A DNA stretch of 64,000 bases from Cloacimonetes bacterium SCGC AAA252-N17 (GCA_000404785.1 ASNI01000004.1:1-64000), one strand, 5' to 3'; positions 27,089 to 37,032 are shown, numbered from the stretch's first letter. The notes: generated by a model not told the origin, from the letters alone. Program-made: numbers and translations.

Positions 27089-27861
27089 GCAATTTCCTTT
27101 CCATCTTTTTTTAATACTTCCAGTGCAAGATGTAAATAATTCTGTGCTCCTCGCGAGCTTATATCATAGGTCAAGATCGGCTTGCCATAACTCGGCGCTT
27201 CACTCAATTTCACATTTCGGTCAATTATTGTATCAAAAACAATATTCTTAAAATACCTTCGAACTTCTTTTGCAACCTGCTCAGATAATATCGTTCTTCT
27301 ATCATACATAGTAATAACAATTCCAAAAATGGAAAGATCGGGATTTAGTTTTCTCTTGATGAGCTGAATTGTTTTAAGTAGGTGCGCGATTCCCTCGAGT
27401 GCATAATATTCTGATTGTATCGGAATAAGCAGATCGTTGCTCGCGACCATTGCGTTCACAGTCAAAATATTCAGAGAGGGTGGACAATCTATAATAATGT
27501 AATCAAATTTTCCATCAATATTTGAAAGCACTCTTTTCAACCGTTGCTCTTTCTTATCTGCTGTCAGAAGCTCCACTTCACAGCCAATGAGATCTATCGA
27601 AGATGGAATGATGCGCAGGTTGGCTATGCTTGTTTCATGTATTGAATCATAAACATTTGAATCTCCAAGCAGAAGATCGTATATCTGTCCATCGACAGTA
27701 TGTTTATCTATTCCAATTCCAGTTGTGCAGTTTGCTTGGGGATCCAAGTCAACAAGCAGCACTTTTTGTCCATATGATGCCAGTGAAGCAGCCAGATTAA
27801 TGGCTGTTGTGGTCTTGCCGACCCCGCCTTTCTGGTTCGTGATCGCGAGTGCTTTAGTCAT
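27085..27861 (-). CDS. parA: Chromosome partitioning ATPase ParA
   Basis: 258 aa. Deviant Walker A KGGVGKTTT near residue 11, LLVDLDPQANCT, and the switch YIIIDCPPS. It is a short ParA of the Soj type without an N-terminal DNA-binding domain. It overlaps rsmG and parB. Together they make the standard origin-linked segregation set. Confidence 0.95.
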   Translation of the reverse strand: MTKALAITNQKGGVGKTTTAINLAASLASYGQKVLLVDLDPQANCTTGIGIDKHTVDGQIYDLLLGDSNVYDSIHETSIANLRIIPSSIDLIGCEVELLTADKKEQRLKRVLSNIDGKFDYIIIDCPPSLNILTVNAMVASNDLLIPIQSEYYALEGIAHLLKTIQLIKRKLNPDLSIFGIVITMYDRRTILSEQVAKEVRRYFKNIVFDTIIDRNVKLSEAPSYGKPILTYDISSRGAQNYLHLALEVLKKDGKEIA

Positions 27862-28492
27862 GTTTCTTTACTATGATAAAGGCTCTTTTGCCGAGCCCGG
27901 AATACTCTTTTCTGATTATTTCTATTTTATCACAATCAGCATAGTAGTTTATCTTGTCAACTTCATCATTATTAAGAGCAGATTTATACAATATGAGTTT
28001 CCCCGAAGGTTTCAGAAGCTCAAATGCCTTCATAAAATATTCGTCATTCATTTTTACTGCACGCACAACAATGTAATCAAAACTGCCTTTAATATTATGA
28101 TCCAATTCTTCGAATCGCGAGTGGATTATATTCGTTTCCGACAGGTTAAGCTCTTGTTTTATCAATCTAAGAAACAATACTTTTTTTCTGATTGATTCTA
28201 CACAGTAAAGTTCCATCGTAGGATAAAATATTTTGAGAGGTATACCCGGGAACCCACCACCGCTTCCAAAATCCAGAACTCGAGAATTGCTAAAATCAAG
28301 AAAATCAGTAATAAGAATTGAATCAAGAAAATGTGTGAGCCAGATATTTTCAAGAGATCTTTCTGAAACCAGATTTATTTTTTTGTTTCTTTCTCGTAGG
28401 ATTTTTTCATACAAAACAAACAAGTTGTAAGCACCGTCTGGAATGCAGTGATTTTTCAGAAAATTATACAACTGTTTTGAATTATTTTGCAT
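27854..28492 (-). CDS. rsmG: 16S rRNA (guanine527-N7) methyltransferase RsmG
   Basis: 212 aa. S-adenosylmethionine motif LDFGSGGGFPGIPLKI near residue 70, HFLDSI before it, and the conserved VVRAV. Old name gidB. Its start overlaps the end of mnmG by eleven bases, the normal order near origins. Confidence 0.93.
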   Translation of the reverse strand: MQNNSKQLYNFLKNHCIPDGAYNLFVLYEKILRERNKKINLVSERSLENIWLTHFLDSILITDFLDFSNSRVLDFGSGGGFPGIPLKIFYPTMELYCVESIRKKVLFLRLIKQELNLSETNIIHSRFEELDHNIKGSFDYIVVRAVKMNDEYFMKAFELLKPSGKLILYKSALNNDEVDKINYYADCDKIEIIRKEYSGLGKRAFIIVKKHD

Positions 28493-30311
28493 CGAGGGTC
28501 TTTAATTTTATTAGAAGTGCAGACACATCGGCAAAAGTTACACCTGGAATTCGCGCTGCCTGTCCCACAGAAAGAGGTTTGACTTTTGTGAGCTTTTCTC
28601 TTGCTTCATAGGAAATAGTTTCAAATTCCATATAGTTGAAATCTGCTGGAATTGATTTATTCTCAAGATAATTAAATCGTTCAATTTCCTGCTTCTGGCG
28701 TTTGATGTAACCCTCATATTTTACTTCAAGAGATATTTTATCCTTGATCAGATCAGTTACACCCTTTTCAATTTTGTATCCAAACCTAACCAGATCATCA
28801 TAAGCAATTTTAGGTCTTCGGAGAATATCAATCATTTTGTATGCTTTGTCTGAATCCGTTTTTGCATTGGTCTTTTGTAATTTTTTTATTTCTCTAATTT
28901 TGATTGTTAATGCTTCAGTAAATTTCTTATATCTTGCTGTATCAATCAGTCCCAATTTGTACCCCAAAGGCATAAGGCGTTCATCGGCGTTATCCTGTCG
29001 TAGGTGAAGGCGATATTCTGCACGTGCAGTGAACATTCGATAGGGCTCATCTACTCCTTTTGTGACGAGGTCATCTATCAGCACTCCAATATAGGAATTA
29101 TCTCTATGCATAACTATCGGTTCTTTTTTCATCACATAATTCACAGCATTGATACCTGCGATTATACCCTGTGCTGCGGCTTCTTCGTAACCGGAAGTGC
29201 CGTTTATCTGACCTGCAAAAAAAAGCCCTTTTATCAACTTTGTTTCCAGACTATATTGAATATATTCAGTTGGAATACAGTCATACTCGATTGCATATCC
29301 ATAACGCATTAGTTTAGCATTTTTAAGACCTTCAACAGAATGGATCATATCCATTTGAACCTGCGGAGGAAAGCTTGTAGGCAGTCCGTTAGCATACATC
29401 TCGAAGGTATTAAGTCCTTCTGGCTCTATAAAAACTTGATGCCTGTCCTTCTCCGGAAATTTCTTTATCTTATCTTCAATCGAGGGACAATACCGCGCAC
29501 CAATTCCAGTGATATTTCCGCTGTATAATGAAGATTCTGTCATATGATCCGCTATTATCTTGTGCGTTCTTTTATTTGTATAGGTGAGAAAACAGCTTAC
29601 ATAATTCTTTGGCTCAATATCAGTATAATAAGAAAATTTTGGCGGTGGTTCATCGGGTTTTTGTTCTTCCAGTTTTGCATAATCAAGTGAGCGAGAATCA
29701 AGGCGTGCAGGAGTTCCGGTTTTGAATCTTACCAATGGGAAACCATGCTCTTTCAAAGAATCTGAAAGTTTTAAAGAAGCAAATTCGCCTGCTCTTCCTG
29801 CAGAATATTTATTCTTGCCAATATGAATTGTTCCATTGAGAAAAGTACCCGCAGCAATGATCACGGTTTTCCCAAAATATTTTTGTCCATACTGTGTCTT
29901 AACTCCTTTTATCTGCCTTTTTTCAACAATGAGTTCTTCAACGAGTGATTCTTTTATCTCCAGATTTTCCTGATGTTCCACGACAGAACGCATTTCCATC
30001 TGATATTTCATTCTATCTGCTTGCGCACGGGGTGCCCACACAGCGGGACCTTTGCTCTTATTAAGCATCCGAAAATGTATCCCAGTTCTATCTATGACCT
30101 GTCCAATTGCACCACCAAGTGCATCAACTTCACGCGTAAGATGTCCTTTTGCCAAACCTCCCACCGCTGGATTGCATGACATACGTCCTATCGTTTCGAG
30201 TTTTATCACGAACATTAGTGTATCGGCACCCATTTGGGCAGCTGCCAGTGCAGCTTCACAGCCGGCATGGCCAGCGCCAACAACGATCACATCATAGATT
30301 TTGGAATGCAT
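28482..30311 (-). CDS. mnmG: tRNA uridine-5-carboxymethylaminomethyl modification enzyme MnmG
   Basis: 609 aa flavoprotein that works with MnmE on the tRNA wobble uridine. FAD motif VVGAGHAGCEAALAAAQMG at the N-terminus, SCNPAVGGLAKGHL, the catalytic-region cysteine in ARYCPSIEDK, and GLFFAGQINGTSGYEEAAAQG. It opens the minus-strand string. The 179 bases to the divergent kinase gene should hold its promoter; I see no certain one. Its partner mnmE is at 54.5 kb. Confidence 0.95.
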   Translation of the reverse strand: MHSKIYDVIVVGAGHAGCEAALAAAQMGADTLMFVIKLETIGRMSCNPAVGGLAKGHLTREVDALGGAIGQVIDRTGIHFRMLNKSKGPAVWAPRAQADRMKYQMEMRSVVEHQENLEIKESLVEELIVEKRQIKGVKTQYGQKYFGKTVIIAAGTFLNGTIHIGKNKYSAGRAGEFASLKLSDSLKEHGFPLVRFKTGTPARLDSRSLDYAKLEEQKPDEPPPKFSYYTDIEPKNYVSCFLTYTNKRTHKIIADHMTESSLYSGNITGIGARYCPSIEDKIKKFPEKDRHQVFIEPEGLNTFEMYANGLPTSFPPQVQMDMIHSVEGLKNAKLMRYGYAIEYDCIPTEYIQYSLETKLIKGLFFAGQINGTSGYEEAAAQGIIAGINAVNYVMKKEPIVMHRDNSYIGVLIDDLVTKGVDEPYRMFTARAEYRLHLRQDNADERLMPLGYKLGLIDTARYKKFTEALTIKIREIKKLQKTNAKTDSDKAYKMIDILRRPKIAYDDLVRFGYKIEKGVTDLIKDKISLEVKYEGYIKRQKQEIERFNYLENKSIPADFNYMEFETISYEAREKLTKVKPLSVGQAARIPGVTFADVSALLIKLKTLDAK

Positions 30312-30490
30312 TGCTTATAAACTTCCTAATTTACTGTGTAACAGAGTTTGTCAGTTTCGTGATTTTCGTCAACTATTATGAGCAATGAATCTTTCTTTTG
30401 TTCTCATCATAATTTATGAGTAAAAGCAAAAAACTTGACGTAACATAGATATAAAATCCTAAGTTCGTTTATTAAAATTTGGTGAAAAAT

Positions 30491-31735
30491 ATGCTCAAAA
30501 AAATAGACACAGCCCAATTGGATGCGCTTCTCAAGATTATACGGACAATTAATTCCCATCTTAATCTTGATAAAGTGTTGGAATCCGTAATGGATGTCAC
30601 TACTCAAGCAATACAAGTGGAAGCATCCTCCCTTGTTCTTATCGATGAAGAAACGAATGAGCTCCTTTTCCATGTGACAGAAGGTGAAAAAGCAAAGATC
30701 ATCAAAACGATACGGATGAAAGCGGGTGAAGGTATTGTCGGATGGGTCATAAAAGAAGAAAAAGCCGTGCTTGTTAATGATGTATCAAAAGACAAACGTT
30801 TTTACAAAGCTGCTGATAAAAAAAGTGGATTCATTACAAAATCAATCCTCTGCGTACCTATGTGCACCGCTGATAAATGCCTTGGTGCAATTGAAGTTAT
30901 AAATAAAATGAATAACGAAGATTTTGATGATGCAGATAGAATTTTTCTTGAAGCGATCTCTTCTCAGGCAGCTATTGCCATAGAAAATGCAAAACTCCAC
31001 GAGCGTATCGTGAAAAATGAACGGCTTGCAGCTATCGGGCAAACAGTCTCCGGGCTTGCACATTGCATAAAAAACATACTTAATGGAATCCAGGGCGGGT
31101 CTTATATTCTGGATCTCGGAATAAAGAAGGAAAAATTCTCAAATATTGATAAGGGCTGGGGTATCATAAAAAAGAATAACGAATTCATGAAGGAACTCGT
31201 GCTTGACATGCTATCATATTCCAAGGAGCGAGAACCTGAATACTGTACTGTTGATGTGAACGAACTTGTTAAAAGTGTCTGCGAGCTAATGGAGCAAAAG
31301 GGAAAAGAGAAGAATGTTTCAATGCAATTTCTGCCGGAAGAATCTCTCAATGAAGTTGAGATCGACACCAAAGGAGTAAAGCGCTGTGTTTTGAATCTCA
31401 TTTCCAATGCCATCGATGCTTGTGAAGAAGTAGACGGGGGCTCTGTCGATGTATCCGTACAAAATACAAAAGGCAAGATCTTCCGAATTCATGTTGCCGA
31501 TTCAGGTATTGGTATGTCGTCGGAAACGCAGGCGAAACTATTCCAGGTTTTTTTCAGCACAAAGGGCTCAAAAGGTACAGGACTAGGACTTGCCGTGTCC
31601 TATAAGATCATTAAAGAGCATGGAGGAAATATTTCTGTTGACTCAAAAAAGGGGAAGGGCACAAAATTTACAATAACGTTACCAAAGAAACGAAAAAATA
31701 ACTTATTGCTGGAGGTAAGCAATGGCAGAGAATAA
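30491..31735 (+). CDS. GAF-domain sensor histidine kinase
   Basis: About 414 aa, soluble, without a membrane anchor. A GAF domain (about 20-165) is followed by the phosphoacceptor helix (SGLAHCIKNILNGIQGG) and a GHKL ATPase with NLISNAIDACEE, VADSGIGM and GTGLGLAVSYKI. The start is taken at ATG 30491 with GGTGA upstream. It is followed by a CheY-like regulator, overlapping it by 14 bases. The signal is unknown; GAF domains often bind small ligands or haem. Confidence 0.88.
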   Translation: MLKKIDTAQLDALLKIIRTINSHLNLDKVLESVMDVTTQAIQVEASSLVLIDEETNELLFHVTEGEKAKIIKTIRMKAGEGIVGWVIKEEKAVLVNDVSKDKRFYKAADKKSGFITKSILCVPMCTADKCLGAIEVINKMNNEDFDDADRIFLEAISSQAAIAIENAKLHERIVKNERLAAIGQTVSGLAHCIKNILNGIQGGSYILDLGIKKEKFSNIDKGWGIIKKNNEFMKELVLDMLSYSKEREPEYCTVDVNELVKSVCELMEQKGKEKNVSMQFLPEESLNEVEIDTKGVKRCVLNLISNAIDACEEVDGGSVDVSVQNTKGKIFRIHVADSGIGMSSETQAKLFQVFFSTKGSKGTGLGLAVSYKIIKEHGGNISVDSKKGKGTKFTITLPKKRKNNLLLEVSNGRE

Positions 31736-32120
31736 AAAGATACTTATTATTGATGACGAGCCGGACGCAATTGCGTTTTCAGAAGCAATGCTTTCTGAGC
31801 TCGGAGAATTTGACATTGAGACTGCTATTAATGGTCTCGAAGGATTGCAGAAAGCCGAAATGATAAAACCCGATCTAATCATTTTGGATATCCAAATGCC
31901 TGTCATGAATGGTTTTCAAGTTTTTAAAGAACTTAAGAAGAAGGAAGCAACAGATACTATTCCTGTTATCATGCTTACAGGAATTGCATCAACAACAGGG
32001 CTTCGATACGATGCAAAAGATATGGGCATTACTCTCGGCTCAGAACCTGATGCCTATATTGATAAACCCATTGAGCCCGAAGAGTTTCAAAAAACCGTCA
32101 GCTCTATTCTCGGACTGTAA
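31722..32120 (+). CDS. CheY-like response regulator (receiver only)
   Basis: 132 aa, one receiver domain: IIDDEPD, the phospho-acceptor in LIILDIQMP, MLTG and the lysine in YIDKP. No output domain, so it acts by protein contact or passes phosphate on. GGAGG precedes the ATG and the gene is coupled to the kinase before it. Confidence 0.9.
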   Translation: MAENKKILIIDDEPDAIAFSEAMLSELGEFDIETAINGLEGLQKAEMIKPDLIILDIQMPVMNGFQVFKELKKKEATDTIPVIMLTGIASTTGLRYDAKDMGITLGSEPDAYIDKPIEPEEFQKTVSSILGL

Positions 32121-32188
32121 TTAATTCATTGGCCTATTTATTAAGATAAAAAATTTTTGTATAAGCATAAAAATTTTGTCATAATCTA

Positions 32189-34312
32189 ATGAAAAAGAAA
32201 AAACGAGGACTACAAAAGCAAATTCTAGTTCTCTATTTTTTATTCACCTTCTCCCTTGTATTCATTCTGATCTTCAGTGTCTGGCAGCTTACCAAGCTCG
32301 GTATTTCAGAATTTGAATATGAGAGAATTTCCCGTTTGCTTACAAATCTGAAAACACTTCAACGCGATTATACAAACAAACTAAATAATTTTACCTCTGA
32401 AATCGCAAATAACCCGGCTCTTGTTGCTTCTGTAGAAAGTCAAGACTTTGAATCTATTCATTCAATACTTAATTCCTATGACGACCATTCTCTTGCAAGC
32501 TACATGGCTATCTTTGATGCTAAAGGCACTATACTTTATGGCGAACAATGGGAACTTGTCGAATCTTTTCTGCCGGAAATGCTCTCCTTAGCAAAACAGA
32601 ATACAACTCAAGGTTTTTCTGCAAGTTTTTCAAACAAGATATTCTACTTCTCTTACACTCCTCTTTATTCTGAAAATGATCAAGAGAAAACATTTTTAGG
32701 GCTTTTTATCAATGTAAATCAGATATCCCCTTCTGAAATTGGAGCAGCTCAGGATCCCCACATATTTCTTTTGCCTTTTTCTGTGCCACTCAATCCAGAG
32801 CAGGAGATCCTTAAAAAAATTATTCCCGAACTCGACAAAAAACTTCCAGCTGTTTTAAAAACTAAAAATCGCGAATCTGTTTTACGCTTGAATGTGGAAA
32901 CTGCTGTTGGGTTGCTTGTCAATTATAATATATTCCGCGAACCTGCCTCACTCACTGTTTATATTTATGATCGCGAATTCAATAAATTTTATCGTCAAAG
33001 TATAGTCTTCTTCTTCCTTATCCTGGTTGCATCAAGCTTGGTTATTGTCAGTTTTTTAAGCAACTGGTTCAGCAAAAAAATAATGCAGCCCATAAAACAG
33101 GTAAGTGAAAAAATGCAGAGGATCGAGAAAAATCCTCTTGCCATTGAACATATTGAAGATGAATATGGCGGTGAGTTGAGCGATATGATTTCTGCATTCA
33201 GCTCGATGAACAGGTCGATTGTCGAATATAATAAATCTTTGCTCGAGTATAAAGTCCTTACTGATAATATTGACATCGGAGTGCTGTGGATGGACTCAAA
33301 GATGAATATCCTTATTTGTAATCCAAGTGCTATGGGCATTTTTGAGCTTATTTCTCTCGATGAGATCATCGGCAAGAATCTGTCCGAATTCATTCATCTT
33401 GATGAAGATCTATTATCCAAAGCCCATGAAGACAGCGTGACAATTCCTCAGCTCGAAATTAGTCTTCCCGGCAAAAAGAAGTTTGTAAAATTTGTTATCC
33501 TGAATATCAAAGCTGTTGATGATACGGTCGGCTTGCGCATGGTTGCAACTATAACCGACATAACACAAAAAATTAATGAAAAAAGAGCCCGTGAAACTCT
33601 TGAAAAAGCCCGTGAAGCTCTCGAAATGGAAGTCATAAAGAGTAACAAATTCTCCGAGATCGGAAGAAGGGTCGAAGGTGTGGTGCACAATATGAACTCT
33701 CCGCTTAATTCTATCCTCGGGTATGCACAGCTTGTGAAAAAAGAATATCCTAATAATGACGATGTAGATAAGATTATTGAGGCAGCTAAAAATATTTCAC
33801 AATCCATAAAAACCTTGTTACGAAAAGTGCAACAAGATAATATATCTATGATGCGACCAATTGACATTAACCAGCTTATTGAGCAGGAACTCGAACTTTT
33901 AAAACACAATCTTTTCTTCAAGCATTATGTTGTGTTAGAAAAAAGTCTTTTTAAAGATCTTCCAACCGTGAAAGCAGTATATAGCGATATAAGCCAGAGT
34001 TTTACTAACCTTGTAAATAATGCCATAGAGGCAATGCGGGATAGTAAAGAGCGCAATATTTGGGTGCGCACATATCAAACTTCTGACTTTATCGCAATAG
34101 AAGTACGCGATAGTGGAGAAGGAATTGAAGAGAGATATCATTCCACGATATTTGAACCTTATTTTACATCGAAAAAGGAAAAAGAACAAGGCGGTTTTGG
34201 TCTTGGTCTTGCGATCTGTAAAAATGTTGTAGATCGCTATGGCGGTTATATTACAGTGCGCTCAGAACCGGGTAAAGGAAGCACATTTACAGTATTTCTT
34301 CCCTATGAATAA
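32189..34312 (+). CDS. Membrane sensor histidine kinase (Cache-like, HAMP, PAS)
   Basis: 707 aa. Two membrane helices (about 12-33 and 270-292) enclose a periplasmic sensor of about 235 residues. Then come HAMP (KKIMQPIKQVSEKMQRIE), PAS (about 350-455), a coiled coil, the H-box VVHNMNSPLNSILGYAQL and the ATPase (NLVNNAIEAM, DSGEGIE, FEPYFTSK, GFGLGLAIC). The NtrC-type regulator starts 15 bases downstream, so the pair should work together, possibly on the sigma-54 pilin promoter. Confidence 0.88.
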   Translation: MKKKKRGLQKQILVLYFLFTFSLVFILIFSVWQLTKLGISEFEYERISRLLTNLKTLQRDYTNKLNNFTSEIANNPALVASVESQDFESIHSILNSYDDHSLASYMAIFDAKGTILYGEQWELVESFLPEMLSLAKQNTTQGFSASFSNKIFYFSYTPLYSENDQEKTFLGLFINVNQISPSEIGAAQDPHIFLLPFSVPLNPEQEILKKIIPELDKKLPAVLKTKNRESVLRLNVETAVGLLVNYNIFREPASLTVYIYDREFNKFYRQSIVFFFLILVASSLVIVSFLSNWFSKKIMQPIKQVSEKMQRIEKNPLAIEHIEDEYGGELSDMISAFSSMNRSIVEYNKSLLEYKVLTDNIDIGVLWMDSKMNILICNPSAMGIFELISLDEIIGKNLSEFIHLDEDLLSKAHEDSVTIPQLEISLPGKKKFVKFVILNIKAVDDTVGLRMVATITDITQKINEKRARETLEKAREALEMEVIKSNKFSEIGRRVEGVVHNMNSPLNSILGYAQLVKKEYPNNDDVDKIIEAAKNISQSIKTLLRKVQQDNISMMRPIDINQLIEQELELLKHNLFFKHYVVLEKSLFKDLPTVKAVYSDISQSFTNLVNNAIEAMRDSKERNIWVRTYQTSDFIAIEVRDSGEGIEERYHSTIFEPYFTSKKEKEQGGFGLGLAICKNVVDRYGGYITVRSEPGKGSTFTVFLPYE

Positions 34313-34327
34313 AAGTGAAATAAAACC

Positions 34328-35758
34328 ATGAAAAATGATATAACCCAGACAGAATTCTTCAAACAAAATGCTAAAATTCTCATTGTAGATGATGAACAGG
34401 ACACATTGGATATTTTTCGCCGTCATCTTGAGGATGAATACGATATTGATACAGCCCGTTCTGCCGAAGAAGCACTTGAAAAGTTAGAGAGTAATACCTA
34501 TCATATTGCAATGACTGATATGGTGATGCCGGGCACAGACGGTATCGAGCTTCTCACACATATAAAGAAGCGCTGGCCCCATGTTGCAGTGGTTATGATA
34601 AGTGGAAAAGCTACAATAGGAATGGCTGTCGAAGCCATGAAAACCGGGGCTGAAGAATTTATAGAAAAACCGGTAGAAGATCTCGATCTGCTGAAGATCA
34701 TCATAAAAAAAATACTCAAAACAAAATGGCAGCATGAAGAAATTAAGCGACTGAGAAGCATACTTGCACACGAATTTGATAGAACACAGATCACCGGAAA
34801 CAGTCTTATCATTCAAAAGGTTATGGAAAAAGTAAAAAGAATTGCCCCACTCGACACTACTGTTCTTATAACCGGCGAAACAGGCGTTGGTAAAGATATA
34901 TTTGCCGATCTTATATATCTTAATAGTAAAAGAAAAACGCAAAAATTTGTTGCGGTCAACTGCGGTAGTCTTCCTGAGAATCTTCTTGAAAGTATGCTTT
35001 TTGGTCATAAAAAGGGCTCCTTCACCGACGCGATAAGGGATAAAGTCGGCTACTTTCAGGAAGCAGACGGGGGTACGCTTTTCCTTGATGAAATAACAGA
35101 AACCAACAAAACCTTTCAGGTAAAACTTCTGCGCGTTCTTGAGAAAGGTGTGGTCAGACCGGTCGGTGGTGATATTGATATTGAAGTTAATGTGCGCATT
35201 ATCACCTCTACAAATAAGGACATTGAAAAGGAAGTAAAATATGGCAATTTCCGTCAGGATCTTTACTACCGCCTTAATGTAATTCACCTTCATATCCCAC
35301 CTCTTCGTGAAAGGAGGGAGGATATTCCACTCCTCACCAACGTATTTGTTCGCGAATTTAGAGAGAAATATGATAAGCCAAACCTTGAAATATCAGATAC
35401 TGTTATGTCTGTCCTTATCTCTCAAGAATGGGAAGGAAATGTTCGGGAGCTGAAAAATGCAATCGAGCATGCAGTTGCAATGGCTGCTCATAATAAAATT
35501 ATTCCAGAGGATCTACCTGACCATATCTATCAAACTAGAATTTCTTCAAAAAATATGTCTGCACAAAATTTTATGCACCTGCCATTTGCTGAAGCAAAAG
35601 AAGAGTTTGAAAAATCGTACATCGAGGGATTAATAAAAAACTGTAACGGTGATGTTACTAAAGCTGCAAATATTTCGCAGATAAAAAGACAAAATATTTA
35701 CGATAAATTTAAAAAATATCATATTGATATTAACAGGTATAGAAAAAATAATAGTTAG
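34328..35758 (+). CDS. NtrC-family sigma-54-dependent response regulator
   Basis: 476 aa: receiver (phospho-Asp in MTDMVMP), AAA+ (Walker A GETGVGKD, sigma-54 loop GSFTDA in place of GAFTGA, Walker B GGTLFLDEI, and the arginine region NFRQDLYYRLNV), and a Fis-type helix-turn-helix at the C-terminus (GDVTKAANISQIKRQNIYDKF). GSFTDA is a known working variant. The next promoter downstream, at 36449, is a perfect sigma-54 element before the pilin gene, so this is a good candidate PilR. Confidence 0.92.
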   Translation: MKNDITQTEFFKQNAKILIVDDEQDTLDIFRRHLEDEYDIDTARSAEEALEKLESNTYHIAMTDMVMPGTDGIELLTHIKKRWPHVAVVMISGKATIGMAVEAMKTGAEEFIEKPVEDLDLLKIIIKKILKTKWQHEEIKRLRSILAHEFDRTQITGNSLIIQKVMEKVKRIAPLDTTVLITGETGVGKDIFADLIYLNSKRKTQKFVAVNCGSLPENLLESMLFGHKKGSFTDAIRDKVGYFQEADGGTLFLDEITETNKTFQVKLLRVLEKGVVRPVGGDIDIEVNVRIITSTNKDIEKEVKYGNFRQDLYYRLNVIHLHIPPLRERREDIPLLTNVFVREFREKYDKPNLEISDTVMSVLISQEWEGNVRELKNAIEHAVAMAAHNKIIPEDLPDHIYQTRISSKNMSAQNFMHLPFAEAKEEFEKSYIEGLIKNCNGDVTKAANISQIKRQNIYDKFKKYHIDINRYRKNNS

Positions 35759-35949
35759 AGTTGTTGCAATCGTTGCGATTCAGTTACAATGGTGTATAAA
35801 TACCAAATTACAAATATCAAATATCAAATAAAATTTCAAATTTCAAATCAACATTTCTTAGAAGTCAGAAAATCGATTCTTAATATTGTAAAAATACAAG
35901 CACAAATTTGAATTGGATACATTGAATATTTGGACATTTTGGTTTTTTA

Positions 35950-36077
35950 CCCCGTGAGATAAGCCTTTATCTAATTTTGGTTATTATTAATTCATATTTA
36001 CCCCTGTTAGATAATTATATATAATGTTTTTGAAACAAGCTATAGAATATCTATCTAACAGGGTTTATCTAACGGGG
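35950..36077. repeat. Nested inverted-repeat element (MITE-like)
   Basis: Four copies of a CCCC(T)GTTAGATAA motif, two in each orientation: 35950-35962 and 36001-36014 forward, 36052-36063 and 36065-36077 reverse. The inner pair matches over 12 bases, the outer over 12 of 13. There is no coding capacity. Confidence 0.6.
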
Positions 36078-36231
36078 TGAATTTTATTTGAAATTAGTAA
36101 TTCGTCCCCGCGTCTGCAGGGATAGAAATTATAGAATTTATTCTCTACGAACATTAGCGTCATAAATATATGACATACATCCCTAATATGTAATTATTTT
36201 ATGACAGAATATCATCCTAAAAATCTTAATG

Positions 36232-36296
36232 CATTCCAAACGAAGGCGTTGGGAATGAGTATAAAATAGTTTATTCCCGTTCTGGAGAACGGGAAT
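36232..36296. repeat. Two tandem REP-like hairpins
   Basis: CATTCCAAACG/CGTTGGGAATG (36232-36242/36247-36257, one mismatch) and ATTCCCGTTCT/AGAACGGGAAT (36273-36283/36286-36296, perfect, loop GG). The second ends in CCAG, as REP-like elements often do. Confidence 0.65.
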
Positions 36297-36448
36297 CCAG
36301 ATGGCTATATTTAGAGTGCAAAATGTGGAGTACTTCTCTCCTGAGAAGGTTATAATAAACCTTTGTATTATTTTCAAACAGGTTTACTTAAAAAAATAAA
36401 ATTGATCTTGACAGAAAAAAAAATTTTTAAAAAAGTCAAATAAAAATT

Positions 36449-36464
36449 TGGCATATAATTTGCA
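36449..36464 (+). promoter_or_regulatory. Sigma-54 promoter of the pilin gene
   Basis: TGGCATATAATTTGCA fits the -24/-12 consensus TGGCAY-N5-TTGCW at every defined position with correct GG-GC spacing. Transcription should start near 36475, giving a 5' leader of about 70 bases with a hairpin (TTCCCGT 36505-36511, ACGGGAA 36517-36523) before the AGGAGG at 36536-36541. The likely activator is encoded directly upstream (34328-35758). Confidence 0.85.
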
Positions 36465-36546
36465 TTATATATTTATATTAATAAAAGATGTGAAAATTCC
36501 CCAATTCCCGTTTTTTACGGGAAAAAAATAATGTTAGGAGGATAAC

Positions 36547-36990
36547 ATGGGAATGCAACAAATACTGCTCATTGTATTGAGCGTAATTATCGTAGGTGCA
36601 GCTGTCGCTGTTGGTATTACGATGTTCAGTACCCAGGCTGTGAACGCAAACCGCTCGGCAGTTCTTATGGACCTGAACACCTTTGGTGCAGCAGCTATAG
36701 CATATTATAAGACACCTACTGACCAGGGCGGTGGCGGCCACTCTTTTGAGGCTTCTTGCGACTCAGTTGGATACTACCTCGCTAATAACTATAGTACGAC
36801 TGGCAAAACAATTACCAATGATAATGGTGATGTCTATACGTTATCAATTGACGGTGATAATCTAAAAATAGTTGGTGTGGGAACTGAAAAAGGAAGAAGC
36901 ACGGTGGTTGGCTGTGGCGACAGAGTTGGTGGCACAATGACTATTGACCCTGAGGCATCTGACCCGCTTGTTCTAACCCTTACTAATTGA
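36547..36990 (+). CDS. Major type IV pilin-like protein, non-canonical leader
   Basis: 147 aa. After MG the chain runs MQQILLIVLSVIIVGAAVAV, a long hydrophobic N-terminal helix followed by NANRSAVLMDLNTFGAAAIAYY, as in pilins. The usual GFTLIE is missing: the residue after the presumed cleavage Gly is Met and position 5 is Leu, not Glu. The globular part is short, with two cysteines (in EASCDS and VVGCGD) that could form the terminal disulfide loop. A strong ribosome site, a sigma-54 promoter and its own terminator indicate high expression. Best read as the main pilus or pseudopilus subunit; prepilin peptidase processing is unproven. Confidence 0.75.
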   Translation: MGMQQILLIVLSVIIVGAAVAVGITMFSTQAVNANRSAVLMDLNTFGAAAIAYYKTPTDQGGGGHSFEASCDSVGYYLANNYSTTGKTITNDNGDVYTLSIDGDNLKIVGVGTEKGRSTVVGCGDRVGGTMTIDPEASDPLVLTLTN

Positions 36991-37032
36991 CAAGTAAGAC
37001 AGCAGATAGTAAAAATCGCTGTTTGTAAAATT

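Larger units (their letters stand above)
35759..36448. other. Non-coding region with repeats upstream of the pilin promoter
   Basis: No gene on either strand. 35802-35849 is a degenerate tandem run of CAAATAT/CAAATTT units. 35950-36077 is a nested inverted-repeat element, listed separately, and two hairpins follow at 36232-36296. TTGAC (36408-36412) and GTCAA (36435-36439) flank an A/T tract just upstream of the sigma-54 promoter; they may mark a bent DNA or activator site. Confidence 0.6.

Noticed and set aside
34484..35293. 269-aa minus-strand frame
   Set aside because: Antisense to the NtrC-type regulator with Cys/Phe/Tyr-rich nonsense composition.
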